Position numbers and translations under genes: made by a program. A stretch of 64,000 nt of DNA from the NCBI RefSeq assembly GCF_015644725.1, contig NZ_CP064795.1:273501-337500 (forward strand), written 5' to 3'. Of this stretch, positions 40,128 through 49,497 are shown piece after piece (the stretch's first letter is position 1; each line of letters begins with the position of its first letter). Below the pieces are notes generated by a model. That model searched no databases and was not told the origin of the DNA. It saw nothing but the letters and a program-made list of their open reading frames with translations. The stretch comes from Salinimonas marina (GTDB lineage Bacteria; Pseudomonadota; Gammaproteobacteria; Enterobacterales; Alteromonadaceae).

Positions 40128-41795
40128 ATGCAATCAATTCTAATTGTAGTGCTGGGGCTAATCGGCATGATCTTCGGGTGGTTTGTCTACTCGAAATTTA
40201 TCGCCACCCGCATTTTCAAGCTCGACGAAAAATTCTTAACCCCCGCCCATGAACTCAATGATGGTAAAGATTTTGTACCAACCAACAAAGTAGTGTTGTG
40301 GGGGCACCACTTCACCTCGGTGGCGGGCGCTGCACCTATTGTTGGCCCGGCCATTGCCGTATACTGGGGCTGGGTTCCGGCTGTGCTATGGGTGGTATTT
40401 GGCACCATATTGTTTGCCGGTGTCCACGATATGGGGGCCTTATGGGCGAGCAGTCGGCATAAAGGAAAATCCATGGGCGCGCTGTCCGAGTCGGTTATCG
40501 GCAAACGTACCCGCGCGTTGTTTATGATTGTTATCTTCCTGGTCCTGTTGATGGTCAATGCCGTATTCGGGGTGGTCATCGCGAATTCCTTTGTGTCCCA
40601 GCCCAATGCGGTATTCCCGGCCTGGACGGCGATTGCGGTGGCCCTGATCATCGGCCAGTTGTTAAAACGCAACTTTTCGCTGATTCCCATGTGTGTGGTG
40701 GGGATCCTGGTGTTGTATGCCTCAGTATATGCCGGCAGCTACATCCCCATTACCTTACCCGAGACCATGTTCGGGCTGGCCGATACGGCGAATTGGATCA
40801 TCATTCTGTTTGTCTATGCGGCAATCGCTTCCTTGCTGCCGGTGTGGATGTTGTTGCAACCTCGTGACTTCATTAATGGCATGCAGCTGATTGTGGGTCT
40901 GCTGTTGTTATACGGCGCCGTATTTGTGGCGATGCCTGATATCACCGCTCCAGCCTTTAATACGCAAACGGTAGCGGACACCCCGAGTCTGATTCCGCTG
41001 TTATTTGTCACCATTGCCTGCGGTGCGGTTTCCGGGTTCCACGGCATTGTGGCCTCGGGCACCAGTTCCAAGCAGCTAAATAAAGAAACCGATGTTCGCT
41101 TTGTCGGGTATCTGGGCGCGGTGGGCGAGGGCACACTGGCACTGATTACCATTGTGGCGGTATCGGGCGTGATGATGGCCGCCTCTCCTGAAGAATGGCA
41201 CGAGGTTTACAGTCATCTGGGCGCTGGCAGTGTAGGCGCGTTTATCACCGGCGGGGCTAATCTGATTGCCAGCGGCTGGGGATTGCCAGTGGAATTTGCC
41301 TCGACCATCTTAGCGGTTATGGTAGTACTGTTTGCCGGTACTACGATGGACTCTGGCGTTCGTTTGCAGCGCTATATTATTCAGGAATGGGGCGATATTT
41401 ATAATCTGGGCCTGCTGAAGAACGGTGTCGTCGCCACCCTGGTTGCAGTAGGCTCGTGTTTGCTACTGGCATTTGGCGCCGGCGGCTCTTCAGGTAGTGG
41501 CGGGATGATTATCTGGCCCTTGTTCGGTTCCACCAATCAGATTCTGGCCAGTCTGACGCTTTTGGTTATTTCTGTGATGCTGATCAAGATGGGGCGCCCG
41601 GCCAAGTTCACGCTTATCCCCATGACCTTTGTACTGATAATGGCGTTTTTCGCCGGTCTCATTAAGCTGAAAGAATATTACCTGGCCGAGAACTACCTGC
41701 TGGTCTTTTTAGATGCGGTGGTACTCATTGTCAGTGTGCTGGTTATGCTGGAAGCCTGGTCGGTGATTTCCCGCTTCAAAAAATCACAGGCTTAG
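40128..41795 (+). CDS. CstA-family (carbon starvation) inner-membrane transporter
   Basis: A 555-residue polytopic membrane protein with about 15 hydrophobic segments. It matches the CstA/BtsT family through PTNKVVLWGHHFTSVAGAAP, IVGPAIAVYWGW and GCGAVSGFHGIVASGTSSKQ. E. coli members import pyruvate or peptides under carbon limitation. This protein is clearly shorter than the 701-residue CstA and close to other shorter family members, so the substrate is open. ATG 40128 has CAGGA eight bases upstream; the frame's earlier GTG at 40104 has none. Confidence 0.88.
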   Translation: MQSILIVVLGLIGMIFGWFVYSKFIATRIFKLDEKFLTPAHELNDGKDFVPTNKVVLWGHHFTSVAGAAPIVGPAIAVYWGWVPAVLWVVFGTILFAGVHDMGALWASSRHKGKSMGALSESVIGKRTRALFMIVIFLVLLMVNAVFGVVIANSFVSQPNAVFPAWTAIAVALIIGQLLKRNFSLIPMCVVGILVLYASVYAGSYIPITLPETMFGLADTANWIIILFVYAAIASLLPVWMLLQPRDFINGMQLIVGLLLLYGAVFVAMPDITAPAFNTQTVADTPSLIPLLFVTIACGAVSGFHGIVASGTSSKQLNKETDVRFVGYLGAVGEGTLALITIVAVSGVMMAASPEEWHEVYSHLGAGSVGAFITGGANLIASGWGLPVEFASTILAVMVVLFAGTTMDSGVRLQRYIIQEWGDIYNLGLLKNGVVATLVAVGSCLLLAFGAGGSSGSGGMIIWPLFGSTNQILASLTLLVISVMLIKMGRPAKFTLIPMTFVLIMAFFAGLIKLKEYYLAENYLLVFLDAVVLIVSVLVMLEAWSVISRFKKSQA

Positions 41796-41955
41796 CGCCA
41801 AACTTATCTGAACTTACCAGCGTGTCCTCTGTCCTGTTCCGGGGCAGGGGATACGAATCCGCCTGCCAAGCCAGACTAATACCGAATTACCCTTGTAACT
41901 CCCTCAGGCATCTTCATAATAGATACTGATTCATTAGGTTGCGGACCAAGGGTGC

Positions 41956-43038
41956 ATGCTTTTACTATTTGTATATGTGTTTATCGCATTAGGCTTTTCA
42001 TTTTTATGCAGTATCGCTGAAGCGGTAATACTAAGCGTATCATCGGCCTATATATCGGTACTTGAAAAAGAACAACGACCGGCGGGAGTGTTGTTACGTA
42101 AACAAACCGAAGATATTAATAAACCGCTGTCGGCAATCCTGACGTTAAATACCATTGCCCATACGATGGGGGCCGCCGGTGCCGGTGCCCAGGCCGGAGT
42201 GGTCTTCGGTCAGGCCTATCTGGGGGTTATCTCCGCCATACTCACCTTATTGATCCTGATCTTTTCGGAAATTATTCCCAAAACCCTTGGCGCCACATTC
42301 TGGCGTGCGCTGGCACCTGCCACCGCCTACTTTCTGAAGTACCTGACGATGGTGCTATACCCCTTTGTCAAAATGTCCGAAATGCTGACCCGCAGTTTCA
42401 AAGAAGAAAGTCCGTTGCGGGGGCTCAGTCGCAGCGAACTCCATGCGATGACCGAACTCTCCGGTCAGGAAGGGCAACTAGCGCAACAGGAAGCAGCGTT
42501 AATGCAAAGCCTGCTGGGTATGCATGAGCTCAAGGTAAAAGACGCCATGACCCATCGTACAGCGCTTTTTTCGGTTTGCGAAAACACCACCGTCGAAGAA
42601 TTTTTTCATCGACACGAAAAAATCGAGTATTCGCGTATCCCGGTTTATGAAGCCGATGATTCAGAAAGTATCACCGGCTTTGTGATGCGCTCGGATTTAT
42701 TGGTGGCGCAGGCCAAAGGTGAGGGGCAGCGCACGTTGAAAGAGCTGAGTCTGGCGATGGTCACCGTGTTGTCGAGTATGTCACTGCCCGGCATTCTGAA
42801 TCAGTTTTTGCACAAACGGGTGCACATGTTGCTGGTCGTGGACGAGTACGGTGGTCTGGAAGGTATTGTGACCCTTGAGGATTTACTGGAAAATCTGTTG
42901 GGGGTAGATATCGTGGATGAAAAAGACACCACGGTCAGCATGCGTCGTTTTGCCCATATGATGGCGCGCCGACGCGAGCGGATGATGACCAAACATGATG
43001 TGCCCGCTGACGATAATACCGCTAAGGGTGACTCGTAG
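41956..43038 (+). CDS. CNNM/CBS-domain protein (CorB/hemolysin C-like)
   Basis: A 360-residue membrane protein. Residues about 1-150 form the CNNM domain with four hydrophobic segments (including ILIFSEIIPKTLGATFW). Residues about 195-315 hold a CBS pair (MTHRTALFSVCENTTVEEF; HMLLVVDEYGGLEGIVTLED). Related proteins take part in magnesium or cobalt efflux and were historically called hemolysins. The C-terminal CorC/HlyC transporter-associated domain of longer relatives is missing. It ends in a polar, basic tail. Apparently monocistronic. Confidence 0.87.
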   Translation: MLLLFVYVFIALGFSFLCSIAEAVILSVSSAYISVLEKEQRPAGVLLRKQTEDINKPLSAILTLNTIAHTMGAAGAGAQAGVVFGQAYLGVISAILTLLILIFSEIIPKTLGATFWRALAPATAYFLKYLTMVLYPFVKMSEMLTRSFKEESPLRGLSRSELHAMTELSGQEGQLAQQEAALMQSLLGMHELKVKDAMTHRTALFSVCENTTVEEFFHRHEKIEYSRIPVYEADDSESITGFVMRSDLLVAQAKGEGQRTLKELSLAMVTVLSSMSLPGILNQFLHKRVHMLLVVDEYGGLEGIVTLEDLLENLLGVDIVDEKDTTVSMRRFAHMMARRRERMMTKHDVPADDNTAKGDS

Positions 43039-43526
43039 CGTCAATCTTTAGCCGGACCTCACTAATACTGTGGCCCGGCAGGCTGACAATGGTGAGCTGA
43101 CTTTGACGACACCCGGCCATCACGCAGGCACTCATCTGGGTATTATACCGCCCGGGCCCGGCAATATATTCATTGAACGACCCAGTCATTTGCCTACTTG
43201 GTTGCCAGCCCATTAAGTTGCCCTGCAACTTACGCCCGCGCCGGCGGCGCTGGCTGGTGATGCCCATGAGGCTGGCCCGTCGCCACCCAGGTTCAGAAGT
43301 ATGGATCCGGACGCCCCACGGCAGGCGGGAGGTAGGCGTACTGTCGGTATAACAGCGCGGAGACCGTTGGCATCAAAGCAGTAAAACAGCTTGAAATCCG
43401 GGACTTCGTACATATTTACTGTACACTTTTGCGTATATCATTCGTACCGCTCAATTTTGCAGTGTCATTGTTGCTCAGACCGGCAACAACAAGGTTGCAC
43501 TGCCGCATTCAAATACAGGCTATTGC
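43039..43526. other. 488-base spacer with two minus-strand open frames of doubtful status
   Basis: Minus-strand frames at 43213-43413 (start MYEVPDFKLFYCFD) and 43022-43267 (basic SQRRRRGRK, then three Cys) overlap and could be one small gene split by a frameshift. Neither has a ribosome-binding site or a family I know. The right end holds the promoter for the ABC pair. I do not call a gene here. Confidence 0.35.
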
Positions 43527-44465
43527 ATGAAAGCGTTGGATATTTCCGGGTTGCAAAAAACCTACAAAGGGGGCGTTCAGGCCCTCAAAGGACTTGATTT
43601 ACAGGTTAATGAAGGCGATTTTTTTGCCTTACTGGGCCCGAACGGGGCAGGCAAGTCCACCACTATTGGTATTATCAGTTCACTGGTGAATGCCAGCGCC
43701 GGGCAGGTGTCTGTTTTTGATTATGATTTGGAAACCCAAAAAGAGTCGGCGAAAGCCTGCATCGGGCTGGTGCCTCAGGAGTTCAATTTCAATCAGTTTG
43801 AAACCGTATTGCAAATTGTATTGAACCAGGCCGGTTACTACGGTGTTACGCGCACCACGGCCAAAGAACGTGCAAAAAAATACCTGACTCAGTTGGATTT
43901 GTGGGAAAAACGCGATGCCCGTGCCCGTGAGTTATCCGGTGGCATGAAGCGCCGGCTGATGATTGCCCGCGCGCTGATGCACGAACCCAGGCTGCTGATT
44001 CTCGATGAACCCACCGCCGGCGTTGATATTGAAATTCGTCGTTCCATGTGGACGTTTTTGAAAGACATCAACGAGCAGGGCATCACCATCATTCTGACCA
44101 CCCACTACCTGGAAGAAGCAGAGTCCTTGTGTCGCAATATCGCTATTATAGATAAAGGCGTTATTGTCGAGAATACCAGCATGCGCTCGCTATTATCCAA
44201 ACTCAGCACCGAAACCTTTATTCTGGATCTGGCCGAGTCAGCGCAGACCCCAACCCTGGAGGGCTTTGAATACCGGATTGTGGATGAGCACACCCTGGAA
44301 GTGGATGTGAAAAAACAGGAAGGGCTGAACCCGGTATTCAGTCAACTGACCGAGCAGGGTTTGCAGGTATTGAGTATGCGTAACAAAGCCAACCGTTTAG
44401 AAGAGTTATTTGTCCGGCTGGTAGAATCCGGACGCAATCGGCAGGAGAATTCGCCTCATGCATAA
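43527..44465 (+). CDS. ABC-2 exporter ATP-binding protein (YadG type)
   Basis: A 312-residue ATPase. Walker A GPNGAGKSTT, signature LSGGMKRRLMIARAL, Walker B LLILDEPTAGVD and a switch region TTHYLEEAE. The LSGGMKRR signature and the C-terminal extension of about 90 residues place it in the drug/polysaccharide exporter group near E. coli YadG. The stop overlaps the permease start by eight bases. The substrate is unknown. Confidence 0.88.
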   Translation: MKALDISGLQKTYKGGVQALKGLDLQVNEGDFFALLGPNGAGKSTTIGIISSLVNASAGQVSVFDYDLETQKESAKACIGLVPQEFNFNQFETVLQIVLNQAGYYGVTRTTAKERAKKYLTQLDLWEKRDARARELSGGMKRRLMIARALMHEPRLLILDEPTAGVDIEIRRSMWTFLKDINEQGITIILTTHYLEEAESLCRNIAIIDKGVIVENTSMRSLLSKLSTETFILDLAESAQTPTLEGFEYRIVDEHTLEVDVKKQEGLNPVFSQLTEQGLQVLSMRNKANRLEELFVRLVESGRNRQENSPHA

Positions 44466-45231
44466 ACAGAATAACTGGGTGGCGCTGAACACCATCTGGA
44501 TCAAAGAATGTACCCGCTTTCTGCGCATCTGGGTCCAGACCCTGGTACCCCCGGCCATCACCATGAGCCTGTATTTTGTCATCTTCGGCACCATCATCGG
44601 CGAGCGCATTGGGACCATGGCCGGTGTGCCTTATATGGAATTTATTGTACCTGGCCTGATTATGATGTCCGTGATCACCAATTCCTACTCCAATGTGTGC
44701 TCGTCTTTTTTCAGTGCCAAGTTTCAGCGCAATATTGAAGAATTGATGGTGGCGCCGGTGCCTACCAGTGTGGTGATTGCCGGCTATGTAGGCGGCGGCG
44801 TGGCCCGCGCGCTGCTAATTGGGATTATTGTCACCCTGGTGTCGTTGTTGTTTGTGGATACTCAGATTTTCAGTATCTTCACCATTGCGGTGGTGGTACT
44901 GCTAACCGCCATTCTGTTTTCGCTGGCGGGATTAATCAATGCTATTTTTGCCAAAAGTTTTGACGATATCAGTATCATTCCTACCTTTGTACTTACTCCA
45001 CTGACTTATTTGGGCGGGGTCTTTTACGATTTGGAAAAGCTGCCTGAATTCTGGCAAACCGTGAGTATGGCCAACCCCATTGTGTATATGATTGATGGTT
45101 TCCGTTATGGCTTTTTAGGTCATTCTGCCGATGGCGTGATGATGTCGCTGGTGTTACTGGTGGGCTTTAACGCGGTACTGTTCAGTGTCGCCTATTACCT
45201 GCTTAAAACCGGCCGTGGGATCCGTAGTTAA
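44458..45231 (+). CDS. ABC-2 exporter permease (YadH type)
   Basis: A 257-residue inner-membrane protein with six hydrophobic segments and the ABC-2 signature region LTPLTYLGGVFYDLEKLPEFW. Similar in size and pattern to E. coli YadH, partner of YadG. Translationally coupled to the ATPase by an eight-base overlap. The stop codon is followed immediately by the methyltransferase start. Confidence 0.9.
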   Translation: MHKQNNWVALNTIWIKECTRFLRIWVQTLVPPAITMSLYFVIFGTIIGERIGTMAGVPYMEFIVPGLIMMSVITNSYSNVCSSFFSAKFQRNIEELMVAPVPTSVVIAGYVGGGVARALLIGIIVTLVSLLFVDTQIFSIFTIAVVVLLTAILFSLAGLINAIFAKSFDDISIIPTFVLTPLTYLGGVFYDLEKLPEFWQTVSMANPIVYMIDGFRYGFLGHSADGVMMSLVLLVGFNAVLFSVAYYLLKTGRGIRS

Positions 45232-45912
45232 ATGGGCGGCTCGTCAAATCAGGCTAACAGTATTGCCACCAGTCAGACCCAGGTCCATGAAAAGCTGGAC
45301 TCCCTGGTTAAGCGCTATCAGCAGGCTGAAAATCAGCGGCCGGTAAGTGCTCATACCCGTGCTGCTTTTGAGCAGGCATGTGGCTGGCTGGGCGACTGGA
45401 ATGGCGACATTATTATTGACTCGTGTTGCGGGGTGGGTGAAAGCACCGCGCGCCTGGGGGCAGCCAATCCCCAGGCTAAAGTCATTGGCCTGGACAAATC
45501 CCAGGCCAGGCTTGATAAACACAGCCACTATCAGCGCGAGGCCAAAAATTATGCGGTGTTCAGAGCAGATGTTATCGATTTTTGGCGACTGATACGGCAA
45601 CACCACTGGCAGGTACAGCAGCACTATTTGTTGTATCCCAATCCGTATCCCAAGTCCTCCCAGGTGCAAAAGCGCTGGCATGGTAGCGCGGCATTTGTGG
45701 ATTTGATGGCGATGACACCGAATGTCACCGTACGTAGCAATTGGCTGGTGTATCTGCTGGAGTTTGCGCAGGCGGCGGGACACTATCAGGTGACGGGGGA
45801 TATCCAGCAGGTTCAGACCAAGGAGGCGTTTACCCCCTTTGAGCGAAAATACCTGGCCAGCGGACAAACCTGCTGGGAGCTGATTTGCCGGGCTGAAGAA
45901 GAAGAGAACTAA
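45232..45912 (+). CDS. TrmB-like SAM-dependent methyltransferase
   Basis: A 226-residue Rossmann-fold protein resembling tRNA (guanine-N7-)-methyltransferase. The SAM-binding region is IIIDSCCGVGESTARLG (motif I), the acidic KVIGLDKSQARLDK follows, and the catalytic-side motif is LLYPNPYPKSSQVQKRWHG, close to the NPWPKKRH block of TrmB. The C-terminal FTPFERKYLASGQTCWEL matches the T-x-x-E-x-R/K tail. The motifs deviate from housekeeping TrmB, so this is probably a paralogue. It starts directly after the permease stop, so it is cotranscribed with the exporter. Confidence 0.75.
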   Translation: MGGSSNQANSIATSQTQVHEKLDSLVKRYQQAENQRPVSAHTRAAFEQACGWLGDWNGDIIIDSCCGVGESTARLGAANPQAKVIGLDKSQARLDKHSHYQREAKNYAVFRADVIDFWRLIRQHHWQVQQHYLLYPNPYPKSSQVQKRWHGSAAFVDLMAMTPNVTVRSNWLVYLLEFAQAAGHYQVTGDIQQVQTKEAFTPFERKYLASGQTCWELICRAEEEEN

Positions 45913-46625
45913 TCGGCCAGGGTCGGCTTGGGGCTGCTAAACACAAAGCCCTGCGCGTAATCGATAGGCAGATGGTGCACAATCTCCAGGATTTCCAAAT
46001 CTTCAACCTGTTCTGCCACGACGGCGATCCCACAGTCATTGGCTTGCTCGCAAACATAGCTGATGTATTCCTGCACGGCCGGCGTAGTATGATAATGTCG
46101 CAGCAAACCGCCATCAAGCTTGATGCCCTTAAGCGGTAAGCCCAGCAGCCGTTTGATATTGCCCGGCACCCGCCCGACATTATCCACAAACACATTGATA
46201 CCTAATGGCATAACGTTGTCAATAAATTCGCTCATCTGCGGCAGATCGTGTATTGCCGACTGGGCACTGACCTCCACACAGATGCGTGACGGGTCACATT
46301 GAGAAGCAAGGTGCTGCGTGAAAAACTCAATCAATGCCGGATTATGCAAATCAGCCATATCCAGATTGATATTCCAGCTCAAATTTTTATGAGCAAAAAA
46401 AGCCGAACATTGCGCGAACATGGTTTCGGTGAGCTGCTGAACATAATTATGGCGTTCAACTAAATATAAAAATTCATTGGGCAGGTACACTTTTTCAGGT
46501 TCTGGCACCAATCGGGCCAGACATTCATAGCGCCAAACCCGATCGGTGCGTAAATCGACAATAGGCTGAAAATAGGGGACAATATCTTCCAGCCGAAAAG
46601 GATCGGTGATTTCTCGTATCGGCAT
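45909..46625 (-). CDS. EAL-domain protein with degenerate active site
   Basis: A 238-residue stand-alone EAL domain, with no GGDEF or sensory part. Consensus residues compared: EAL is ECL (E34), N87 is kept, E118 is kept, the Asp pair is D148-N149 instead of DD, K169 and E205 are kept, and Q225 is kept. Loop 6, normally DDFGTGYSSL, is DNVGRVPGN. The second metal Asp and loop 6 are needed for c-di-GMP hydrolysis in active enzymes, so it is more likely a binding or protein-interaction module. It overlaps the convergent methyltransferase gene by four bases. Confidence 0.82.
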   Translation of the reverse strand: MPIREITDPFRLEDIVPYFQPIVDLRTDRVWRYECLARLVPEPEKVYLPNEFLYLVERHNYVQQLTETMFAQCSAFFAHKNLSWNINLDMADLHNPALIEFFTQHLASQCDPSRICVEVSAQSAIHDLPQMSEFIDNVMPLGINVFVDNVGRVPGNIKRLLGLPLKGIKLDGGLLRHYHTTPAVQEYISYVCEQANDCGIAVVAEQVEDLEILEIVHHLPIDYAQGFVFSSPKPTLAD

Positions 46626-46944
46626 GCTTTATTTCCTTCTCATCACATGCTCAATATAGCAGAGCTGTGGACAAAGCCAATGTAAGATGTAACAAAGCCC
46701 GCATTTTGGCCTTAAATTTTCAGTTCCGCAAGCAGTCCGCAAGCAGCACAGCCACAAGAAACACCGCAGTTTCGACGCACATCTTGTATCTGCGCGGTAT
46801 TATGGGGTAAAGTTCCGCTCCTTTGTCATCATTTTGCTGATGTAGTTGGCAATCTCGATATGTCAGTTCCGGCTTGCGGTAAGTCTGGCCGGCGGCGAAC
46901 CCCACCGGGGTTCCTGAGATAATAAGCGTTTAGAGGTGTGTTTA
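46626..46944. other. 319-base spacer with leader hairpin before panP
   Basis: A perfect hairpin GAACCCC-acc-GGGGTTC (46897-46913) lies about 20 bases before the panP ribosome-binding site and could control its translation. The rest contains the divergent promoters, which I cannot place with confidence. No gene is seen. Confidence 0.5.
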
Positions 46945-48582
46945 GTGGGTGAAGCTCAGGTTAGTCTTAAGCACTTGTATCGGGTTTTTACTAAGCCTGA
47001 ACATAAAGACTCAAAATTAGCTCAAATAGAACAGCACTTGTCTGACAATATCATGGACTTTTTGTCGCAACATGTGGTGACCAAAAAAACCTCATTAGAA
47101 GAAATCGAAAAAGATTTTTCGCAAGCCGGGGTTCCCGAGTCGCCTGAGTTTGTGTCGGCCCATGCCGAGTCGCTGCTGGAAAAGCTGGTGGCACACTCGG
47201 TTAACACCTATTCGCCAACCTTTATCGGCCATATGACCTCGGCGCTGCCGTATTTTCATCTGCCCCTGGCAAAATTGTTGGTGGGGCTGAACCAGAACCT
47301 GGTTAAAATCGAAACCTCAAAAGCCTTTACGCCCCTGGAGCGCCAGGTGCTGGGCATGATGCACAATCTTATCTTTGATGAATCCGACGCCTTTTATGAT
47401 GCGCACCTGCACAGTGCCAGACATGCGTTAGGGGCATTTTGTTCCGGCGGCACGGTGGCTAATATTACTGCCTTGTGGGTAGCGCGTAACAAATTGCTTG
47501 GCCCCCGTCCGGGATTCAACGGTGTGGCGAAAGCGGGACTGGCCGCGGCTTACCGTCATTATGATATTAACAACCTTGGCGTAATCTGCTCAAAGCGGGG
47601 GCACTATTCGCTGTCTAAAGCCGTGGACGCCCTCGGCCTTGGCCGTGAGCAATTGCTGACGCTGCCATGCCCGGCGCAAACACTGCGTCCTGAAGATGCG
47701 TTAAAAGCAGGATTAGAATACCAGGCGCAGGGCAATAAAGTGCTGGCGATTGTGGGCATTGGCGGCACCACCGAAACCGGCCACGTGGATCCCCTTGACG
47801 AGCTGGCCGATGTGGCCAAAGAGCTGGGCTGCTGGTTTCATGTGGACGCGGCCTGGGGTGGGGCGACGTTGTTTTCCTCCACCAATCGTTCCAAGTTGAA
47901 AGGCATCAGCCGTGCCGACTCAGTAACCATGGATGCGCACAAACAAATGTATGTGCCCATGGGCGCGGGCATGGCGATTTTCAAAAATCCTGAAGATGCC
48001 AATGCCGTGCGCCATCATGCCCAGTATATCTTGCGCGAAGGCTCGAAAGATTTAGGCGCCACCACCCTGGAAGGCTCCCGCAACGGCATGGCGATGATGG
48101 TCTATTCCACCTTGCATATCCTGGGACGGCGCGGCTATGAGTTGATCATCGACCAGAATATCGAAAAAGCGCAAACCTTTGCCCGCATGATCAATACGCA
48201 TCCACAGTTCATGCTTACCACGTCACCGACACTGTCTCTGCTGACCTATCGGGTGTGTCCGGCCAGTGTGCAGCAAGCCCTGGAAAAAGTGAGTCCCCAA
48301 GAATGCGACAAGCTGAACCAAAAGCTGGACCAGCTGGTGGTGGCGGTGCAAAAAGCGCAGCGTGAAGCGGGTAAATCGTTTGTTTCAAGAACCCGTCTTG
48401 AATGTGCTGAATTAGATGGCAAAGCCATCACGGTCTTTCGGGTGGTGCTGGCCAACCCGTTAACCACCGAACAGGATCTGGCAAATATACTCGAAGAGCA
48501 GGCGTTGCTGGCGCAAAAGATGCGCTTATGGAAGGAGCTGGATAAAAGAGCCATGGCGATGCTGAAACACGCCAGTGTCTAA
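46945..48582 (+). CDS. panP: PLP-dependent aspartate 1-decarboxylase PanP
   Basis: A 545-residue group II decarboxylase that makes beta-alanine from aspartate for pantothenate synthesis, replacing the pyruvoyl enzyme PanD in Vibrio and related genera. The PLP lysine is in TMDAHKQMYVPMGAG, the cofactor-contact Asp and His in WFHVDAAWGG, and the substrate-side segment is CSGGTVANITALW. GTG 46945 is chosen: AGAGG ends eight bases upstream, while the earlier GTG at 46936 overlaps it. It converges with panC, supporting the pathway assignment over glutamate decarboxylase. Confidence 0.88.
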   Translation: MGEAQVSLKHLYRVFTKPEHKDSKLAQIEQHLSDNIMDFLSQHVVTKKTSLEEIEKDFSQAGVPESPEFVSAHAESLLEKLVAHSVNTYSPTFIGHMTSALPYFHLPLAKLLVGLNQNLVKIETSKAFTPLERQVLGMMHNLIFDESDAFYDAHLHSARHALGAFCSGGTVANITALWVARNKLLGPRPGFNGVAKAGLAAAYRHYDINNLGVICSKRGHYSLSKAVDALGLGREQLLTLPCPAQTLRPEDALKAGLEYQAQGNKVLAIVGIGGTTETGHVDPLDELADVAKELGCWFHVDAAWGGATLFSSTNRSKLKGISRADSVTMDAHKQMYVPMGAGMAIFKNPEDANAVRHHAQYILREGSKDLGATTLEGSRNGMAMMVYSTLHILGRRGYELIIDQNIEKAQTFARMINTHPQFMLTTSPTLSLLTYRVCPASVQQALEKVSPQECDKLNQKLDQLVVAVQKAQREAGKSFVSRTRLECAELDGKAITVFRVVLANPLTTEQDLANILEEQALLAQKMRLWKELDKRAMAMLKHASV

Positions 48583-48589
48583 GCAACAG

Positions 48590-48639
48590 ACCAGGCTACC
48601 TCAGGCCCTACCCAGGGTGGCGACCTGAGGTAGCCTGGT
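48590..48639. terminator. Long perfect hairpin between panP and panC
   Basis: 16-bp perfect arms ACCAGGCTACCTCAGG (48590-48605) and CCTGAGGTAGCCTGGT (48624-48639) enclose an 18-base loop that itself holds CCC...GGG. It lies between two convergent genes, so it probably ends or stabilises both transcripts although no T-tract is present. Confidence 0.65.
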
Positions 48640-48645
48640 AGGGGA

Positions 48646-49493
48646 TCAGCGCGTCACGGTTTTATTGTCGATAAGACGAACTTTTCCTAACCAGGCCGCA
48701 GCCAGTATCACCAGCTCACGGTCATCTTCGGTGGCAGGCTCCAGGGTATCGGCCCGGCGAATTTCGATATAGTCGGGGGTAAAGCCGGCTTCGGTTAAGG
48801 CGTTTATCTGCTGCTGACTAAGCTCAGGCAACGTCCCGGCCCCGATTTCAATAGCTGTGGCCAGCTGACACATACACTGATAAAGCCGGGGCGCGAGCTG
48901 ACGCTCAGCCGCGGTGAGATAGCCATTGCGCGAACTTAACGCCAGCCCATCTGCGGCCCGCTCGGTGGGCACCCCTTCAATCTCAATATCAATGGAGAGA
49001 TCCTGGGCCATTAGCCGGATTACCTGCAGCTGCTGAAAGTCTTTCTGGCCAAAAAAGGCGCGGTCGGGCTGCACCATATTAAACAGCTTGCTGACCACAG
49101 TCGCCACCCCTCGAAAATGCCCCGGGCGGCTGCTTCCACAAATCATGTCTGAAATACCCGGTACCTGAACAAAAGTTTGTTCATCCAGCCCCGTGGGTAC
49201 ATCTCGGGTACTGAGGGTAAAAATAAGACATCGGTGCCACAGGCACTTAGCTGCGCCTGATCTTCTTTAATGGTGCGCGGATAGGTGTCCAGGTCTTCGT
49301 TTTGGCCAAATTGCAGTGGGTTCACAAAAATAGAGGCAACCACAATATCGCAGCTTTGGCGCGCAGCCGAGATAAGCTTTAAGTGACCGGCATGCAGGTT
49401 GCCCATGGTAGGCACAAAGCCGACGGTTTTTCCTTGCTGATGCCACTGTTTACGCAGCTGGCGTAAGGCGGTAATTGACTCAACTGTTTGCAT
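48646..49493 (-). pseudogene. panC: Pantothenate synthetase interrupted by one frameshift
   Basis: Joins pantoate and beta-alanine with ATP. The N-terminal half (from ATG 49493, [12 protein letters not shown]) has the nucleotide motif [13 protein letters not shown] and runs to MYPRG. The remaining half, in another frame, continues with the predicted [13 protein letters not shown], then [20 protein letters not shown] and the [10 protein letters not shown] and [10 protein letters not shown] motifs. The break is at the C4 run at 49189-49192. One added base gives a 282-residue protein of the normal length with every motif intact. Because pantothenate synthesis is otherwise complete here, a base-calling error is more likely than loss. 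Confidence 0.9.
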
Positions 49494-49497
49494 AGGT

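Noticed and set aside
41956..43038. A true cytolytic hemolysin
   Set aside because: The old name comes from a family of CNNM/CBS transport-related proteins; no toxin features are present.
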